DNA of 7,870 nucleotides from an uncultured Oscillospiraceae bacterium. GTDB taxonomy: Bacteria > Bacillota > Clostridia > Oscillospirales > Acutalibacteraceae. How positions within the stretch are numbered: the stretch's first letter is position 1; the number at the start of each line of letters is the position of its first letter. The stretch covers positions 1 to 7,870 of the forward strand of contig URRG01000096.1 of the NCBI GenBank assembly GCA_900550095.1, in the 5' to 3' direction. The position numbers were made by a program, and so were the translations under genes. Shown piece after piece: positions 5,242 to 7,870 of this stretch. The notes beneath the pieces are model-generated. The model worked only from the letters and a program-made list of their open reading frames with translations. It searched no databases and was not told the DNA's origin.

Positions 5242-5289
5242 TTCGGGGATTTGGGGTTTTGAGGCTTTCCGGGAATTCGGGACGCTTGA
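5242..5289. repeat. Degenerate 8-bp periodic stretch (TTTNGGGN-like units)
   Basis: Five to six successive 8-bp units begin with two or three T or A and end with G-rich sequence (TTCGGGGA, TTTGGGGT, TTTGAGGC, TTTCCGGG, AATTCGGG). The match between units is loose, so the periodicity is suggested and not certain. Confidence 0.35.
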
Positions 5290-5539
5290 GAGCTCCCGTG
5301 ATTTTGGGATGTGTCTTGAAAGCCTGATAGGAGCGAATAGAGAAACGGGCCGCCGGTAGAGCCAAAACCTGGGGAGGGAATGCAGAACCGTCAGGCGGCT
5401 GGGCAACAGGATGGCGGGTTTCCTGCCTGGAGTTGATATTTACCGGGAAAGGCTCCTTGTTTCTCTATATCTTTTATTTCTGCAAAAGCGAGGCGCATAG
5501 AGGATGAACAGGGCGCTGTTTCATCCGTCGGGACAGGCT

Positions 5540-5566
5540 GTTCGGTCTGCTCGGTCTGTTCAGTCG
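5540..5566. repeat. 9-bp tandem array overlapping the DUF11 stop codon
   Basis: Three units, GTTCGGTCT, GCTCGGTCT and GTTCAGTCG, follow each other directly; a fourth diverged unit may precede them. The stop codon of the minus-strand DUF11 gene (5560-5562) lies inside the third unit. In another frame the array would encode Thr-Glu-Gln repeats. Confidence 0.6.
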
Positions 5567-6222
5567 AAAGGCGGCGGAGCTGCAGAAGGCGTATACATAT
5601 ATTTCCCGGGGAGGCTTTCGCCATAGGAAGCCGCGGGATTTTCTGCTTGGGGAGGATCGACCCGCCGGAGGGGAACGGCCCAGGAGGCCGTTTCCGGTTC
5701 AGGGAGACGGCTGGAAGAGACTGCGGCGCAGGATATGATCACGGCGCCTGCCTCCACAGGAGCCTTTTCGCTGACCCGCACATCGTAGACCAGGGATGCT
5801 GTGGTTTTCGGGGCCAGGTACAGGATGGAAAAAACTGCGCCTTCCTCTGAAACGAAGGAAGGAGAAATGCAGGAAATAAAACACCCGTTCACATAAAGCC
5901 GGACGGGACCCTCGTAGGAGAGAGGGCGCAGGGGAACCCCTTGGGAAATCCGGGCCCCCAGATTGTCGGTGATTTCCAGAGAGCAGAGAGGTTCGCAGCT
6001 CCTGTTGCGCAGGACGGCGGTATATGTGAGGGACTCCCCCGGCCTATAGGAATCCGCCGCGCAGAAAAACACCGTCTGCAGAGGGGATTTTCCGAAAGCC
6101 GCGCCCTCTCCTGAAAAAGCAAAGGCGCTTTCGCCGCCGCATATTCGGTCTGCGCGGGCTGGGCCGGTATATTCCGAAGAAACGGCTGCGGGCAAAGCTG
6201 TTGGTGCTGATCGTATGGCCAT
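5560..6222 (-). CDS. DUF11-like (TIGR01451-type) beta-sandwich domain protein
   Basis: A 220-residue protein. The ATG at 6222 is chosen because GGAG lies seven bases upstream (6230-6233) and the short N-terminus MAIRSAPTALPA parallels other clostridial members; the frame is open to an ATG at 6279 through repeat DNA. Residues about 58-190 match the clostridial single-domain DUF11 family: SYRPGESLTYTAVLRN, LEITDNLGARIS at 82-93, PLSYEGPVRLYVNG at 100-113, and APKTTASLVYDVRVSEKAPVEAGAVI at 137-162. DUF11 is an immunoglobulin-like repeat often found on surface or coat proteins. No signal peptide is visible, so its location is unclear; export by another route or a spore location is possible. The N-terminal part is diverged from the typical NQATLSYNG-like start. 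The tail (about 191-220) is Pro/Ala-rich. It is a single minus-strand gene, flanked by repeat arrays at both ends. Confidence 0.82.
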   Translation of the reverse strand: MAIRSAPTALPAAVSSEYTGPARADRICGGESAFAFSGEGAAFGKSPLQTVFFCAADSYRPGESLTYTAVLRNRSCEPLCSLEITDNLGARISQGVPLRPLSYEGPVRLYVNGCFISCISPSFVSEEGAVFSILYLAPKTTASLVYDVRVSEKAPVEAGAVIISCAAVSSSRLPEPETASWAVPLRRVDPPQAENPAASYGESLPGKYMYTPSAAPPPFD

Positions 6223-6230
6223 AGTTTTTC

Positions 6231-6262
6231 TCCAATACTCTAATACGCCGATATTCCAGCAA
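6231..6262. repeat. 8-bp tandem array at the DUF11 ribosome binding site
   Basis: Four 8-bp units, TCCAATAC, TCTAATAC, GCCGATAT and TCCAGCAA, lie directly upstream of the DUF11 start. Most of the GGAG site (6230-6233 on the minus strand) belongs to the first unit. If read as protein in the DUF11 frame, the array gives the CWNIGVLEYW segment, which is not part of the domain. Confidence 0.55.
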
Positions 6263-6320
6263 TGCAAGGCTGTATGCATTGTTTGGCAATACTTGCGGTA
6301 GATATGATACTAGTTGTTGT

Positions 6321-6352
6321 CCCGTTATCCCGTTATACCATTATACCGTCAT
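6321..6352. repeat. 8-bp tandem array (unit CCCGTTAT, four copies)
   Basis: Two exact CCCGTTAT units are followed by ACCATTAT and ACCGTCAT, in register, within the divergent intergenic region upstream of both flanking genes. This is the clearest 8-bp array in the window. Confidence 0.7.
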
Positions 6353-6402
6353 ATGTCAGACACCGCCGCACGGCCTTTTTGCAGTATCTGATAAAAAGAT
6401 CA

Positions 6403-6434
6403 GCGGACAGGCGGACGAACAGGCGAACAGAGGG
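6403..6434. repeat. 8-bp tandem array (unit GCGGACAG, about four copies)
   Basis: GCGGACAG, GCGGACGA, ACAGGCGA and ACAGAGGG follow in register. The first two units are nearly identical and the others diverge. It lies 50 bp from the previous array but has an unrelated unit. Confidence 0.45.
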
Positions 6435-6581
6435 ATAAACGGAAACCGGCAGGTTCGGAGACCGCCGGAAAGGGATGCCCGGCCTTTCTGAAGCTCCCGG
6501 CCCGATCTTTTCCTTTTATTGTATGCAGGCGCGGGGAAAAAGGAGACAGCATCCCGCTCGGATCGTTTCAGGAAAAGGCGG

Positions 6582-6611
6582 TTGAAAAAGCGTCCGTATT
6601 CGGGCTATACT
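6582..6611 (+). promoter_or_regulatory. SigA-type promoter of the flavoprotein operon
   Basis: TTGAAA (6582-6587), an 18-bp spacer and TATACT (6606-6611). The expected start is near 6618, only about 13 nt before the ATG at 6631, so the GGGAG site (6618-6622) would sit at the very 5' end of the mRNA. Confidence 0.6.
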
Positions 6612-6630
6612 ACAAGCGGGAGATGATGAA

Positions 6631-7152
6631 ATGAAGCTGTTGATGAGCGATGTTCCCATCCGCGCGCTGGAGGAGGCCCCCTTCCGGAGGGAGGAAAACA
6701 AATACGTCTGCCTGTCTAGGCTGAAAATCGCAAACTGTATGGGGTGCTTTGGCTGCTGGGTGAAAACCCCCGGCAAATGCGTCATCCGGGACGACGCAGT
6801 ATCCGTTTATCCTCTGATCGCCGGGAGCGAAGAGATCGTGTATGTGACCGAAGTCCGGTACGGCTGCTATGGAACTGTGATGAAAACCATGTTGGAGCGC
6901 TCCATCCCCGTGCAGAAGGCATTCATCCGCCTGCATCAGGGGGAGACGCATCACTGCCAGAGAAGGGTGGCGGAAAAGAATGCGGCGGTCATAGCATACG
7001 GAAGCTCCTCCGAGGAGGAACGCAGGATTTTTGAGCAGTTGGTTTCCAGAAACGCTAAGAACATGCTGTTTCGTTCCTGGCGGCTCCGGTTTGTATCCCG
7101 GGAGGAAGCGGAGCGCGCCGCCCTTGAGGAGGTAAAGGCATGGGAAAAATAA
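6631..7152 (+). CDS. Flavodoxin-fold protein with iron-sulfur-type Cys cluster (iron-sulfur flavoprotein-like)
   Basis: A 173-residue cytoplasmic protein, start at the ATG at 6631 with GGGAG eight bases upstream. The key segment is residues 36-50, NCMGCFGCWVKTPGKC, with Cys36, Cys39, Cys42 and Cys50. This CX2CX2CX7C spacing fits the compact motif of iron-sulfur flavoproteins that bind a 4Fe-4S cluster, and the following IRDD is typical of clostridial flavodoxin-family proteins. Next come IVYVTEVRYGCYGTVMKTMLERSIP (69-93), the family's second flavin-side loop and helix, and GETHH (104-108). The N-terminal Gly-Ser-Pro-Arg FMN-phosphate loop of NADPH-dependent FMN reductases is missing; the protein opens with a short strand and goes to the Cys motif. 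Redox electron transfer is inferred. It overlaps the next gene by 13 bp, so the two are almost certainly made together and may form a complex. Confidence 0.85.
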   Translation: MKLLMSDVPIRALEEAPFRREENKYVCLSRLKIANCMGCFGCWVKTPGKCVIRDDAVSVYPLIAGSEEIVYVTEVRYGCYGTVMKTMLERSIPVQKAFIRLHQGETHHCQRRVAEKNAAVIAYGSSSEEERRIFEQLVSRNAKNMLFRSWRLRFVSREEAERAALEEVKAWEK

Positions 7153-7763
7153 TGATTGTAAACGGCAGCCCCAGAGCTCCCAGGTCCAATTCCAAGCGGT
7201 ACGCCGCTCTTCTGAAGGAGGCGCTGGGCCCTGGAATGGAGTATGTGGAGTATAATGTGACCCAAATGCAGCATGAGAAAGCCTGCCGCAGCCTTCAGGA
7301 AAGCGGCTGCGGGGATCTTGTTTTTGTCTTTCCCCTGTATGTGGACAGTGTTCCCGTCACCCTTTTGCATTTTCTCAACTGTCTGGAAGGGTTTCCTATT
7401 AAGGAAAACGAAAAGCCTGCTGTTCATGTCATTGTGAACTGCGGCTTTCAGGAACCGGGACAAAACCGGCCGGCAGTAGAGATCCTGCGCCTCTTCTGCC
7501 GGGAAAACGGCTATCCTTTCGGCAGCGTCTTCTGTATCGGCTCGGGCGAGGCGATCCTGGATACGCCTTTTGTCTTTTTGGTGAAAAGAAAGCTGAAGAA
7601 ATTCGCCGGCGCCCTTTTGGCGGGGAAGACTGTGGAGATAAAGACCTCCATGCCTCTTCCCAAACGGGCGTTTATAAGAGCCTCTGTTTCTTATTGGCGG
7701 CGGTATGGGGAGAAATACGGCGTATCGGAAGAAAAGATGGATACTATGGAGATAGAAGGCTGA
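7140..7763 (+). CDS. NAD(P)H-dependent FMN reductase-like flavodoxin-fold protein
   Basis: A 207-residue protein. It starts at the ATG at 7140 inside the previous gene, with an excellent GAGGAGG (7126-7132) seven bases upstream, so translation is probably coupled. Residues 4-18 hold the FMN-phosphate loop, MIVNGSPRAPRSNS. A second FMN-side loop is FPLYVDSVP at 64-72, a third is VNCGFQEPGQN at 99-109, and GSGEAIL lies at 135-141. The layout is that of NAD(P)H-dependent oxidoreductases of the flavodoxin-like fold. It has no Cys cluster: Cys49, Cys57, Cys81, Cys101 and others are scattered. The lengthened C-terminus (about 150-207) is basic and may pack on a partner. The natural reading is an FMN-binding NAD(P)H dehydrogenase passing electrons to the Cys-cluster protein before it. 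Substrate unknown. Confidence 0.87.
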   Translation: MGKIMIVNGSPRAPRSNSKRYAALLKEALGPGMEYVEYNVTQMQHEKACRSLQESGCGDLVFVFPLYVDSVPVTLLHFLNCLEGFPIKENEKPAVHVIVNCGFQEPGQNRPAVEILRLFCRENGYPFGSVFCIGSGEAILDTPFVFLVKRKLKKFAGALLAGKTVEIKTSMPLPKRAFIRASVSYWRRYGEKYGVSEEKMDTMEIEG

Positions 7764-7769
7764 AAATCC

Positions 7770-7791
7770 GGAGAACTGAGCCTTCTCCTTT
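7770..7791 (+). terminator. Weak terminator-like hairpin after the flavoprotein operon
   Basis: GGAGAA (7770-7775) and TTCTCC (7783-7788) close a seven-base loop and are followed by TTT, six nt past the stop at 7763. The T-run is short, so efficiency is doubtful. From 7792 to the window end I see no feature. Confidence 0.45.
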
Positions 7792-7870
7792 AAGGATACG
7801 GCCGCTGAAAGCGCCGGGTGCAGGTTCCCCCAAAAAGCAAAGAGAGCAGGAGAAGAGGGAAAAAGCCCGC

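Larger units (their letters stand above)
4935..5559. other. Gene-free stretch of about 0.6 kb, purine-rich then repeat-rich
   Basis: No frame here has both a ribosome binding site and protein-like sequence. Positions about 4985-5098 on the plus strand are strongly G/A-rich, continuing the composition of the ferritin gene tail. Two hairpins lie at the left without T-tracts: one just inside the previous stop region (CCCTC and GAGGG around 4939-4953) and CCCGGC with GCCGGG around 4962-4981. A terminator hairpin follows at 5100-5124, then short-period arrays at 5144-5183 and 5242-5289. From 5290 to 5535 I see nothing. Confidence 0.5.
6263..6581. other. Gene-free divergent intergenic stretch with repeat arrays
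   Basis: Lies between the divergent DUF11 and flavoprotein genes. It holds two 8-bp arrays (6321-6352 and 6403-6434). A small hairpin, CTGAT (6388-6392) with ATCAG (6399-6403), lies between them. I found no convincing promoter for the DUF11 gene here. About 6435-6581 contains no recognised element. Confidence 0.45.

Noticed and set aside
4117..5406. A 429-codon minus-strand open frame across the ferritin-like gene and the stretch after it
   Set aside because: It is antisense to a protein with clear family motifs, is Pro/Ser/Leu-rich throughout, shows no domain, and has no ribosome binding site at its start. It arises from GC bias and the purine-rich tract.
5391..5624. Minus-strand 77-codon frame with Thr-Glu-Gln repeats
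   Set aside because: Its N-terminal third is a shadow of the DUF11 gene and the rest comes from the 9-bp array; no independent start signal. It is kept only as an alternative-frame observation.

Overview
The window looks like a chromosomal segment of a moderately GC-rich Gram-positive anaerobe, most likely a member of class Clostridia (Bacillota), perhaps a gut Oscillospirales/Ruminococcaceae species. The reasons are strong AGGAGG-type ribosome binding sites, SigA-like promoters, hairpin-plus-T-tract terminators, a lipoprotein with a Gram-positive style spacer, and several protein families that are typical of Clostridia. The taxonomic call is inference.

Layout from left to right. Positions 1-1129 hold the 3' four fifths of glucuronate isomerase (uxaC, + strand). 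It converges on a minus-strand lipoprotein gene (1423-2082) with a long Ser/Pro/Lys/Ala-rich spacer and a C-terminal His/Cys domain; a perfect 16-bp hairpin lies between them. Positions 2100-2668 are an accessory-looking stretch: a palindrome, a strong minus-strand terminator, two 93 % identical 100-bp direct repeats, and an intact tRNA-Arg(CCG) gene on the minus strand. The last 16 nt of that tRNA lie inside repeat B, and a matching severed copy lies inside repeat A. Next come a DUF2461 gene (2996-3763, +), a ferritin-like four-helix protein (4237-4923, +) with an odd low-complexity tail, a 0.6-kb gene-free stretch, a DUF11-like protein on the minus strand (5560-6222), and a two-gene flavoprotein operon (6631-7152 and 7140-7763, +).

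The genes do not form one pathway. UxaC belongs to hexuronate catabolism. The last two genes overlap by 13 bp and are probably co-translated, one carrying the Cys cluster and the other the FMN loop. The remaining genes are single units with their own signals.

The least expected feature is in the intergenic DNA. At eight gene-free spots there are short degenerate tandem arrays, six with an 8-bp unit, one with a 7-bp unit and one with a 9-bp unit. They sit next to gene starts, stops and terminators. Two arrays share the same unit although they are 1.4 kb apart. Together with the mirrored tRNA 3' ends around a duplicated terminator, these are the best candidates for undescribed structure. No CRISPR array, transposase or recognisable defence system is visible.
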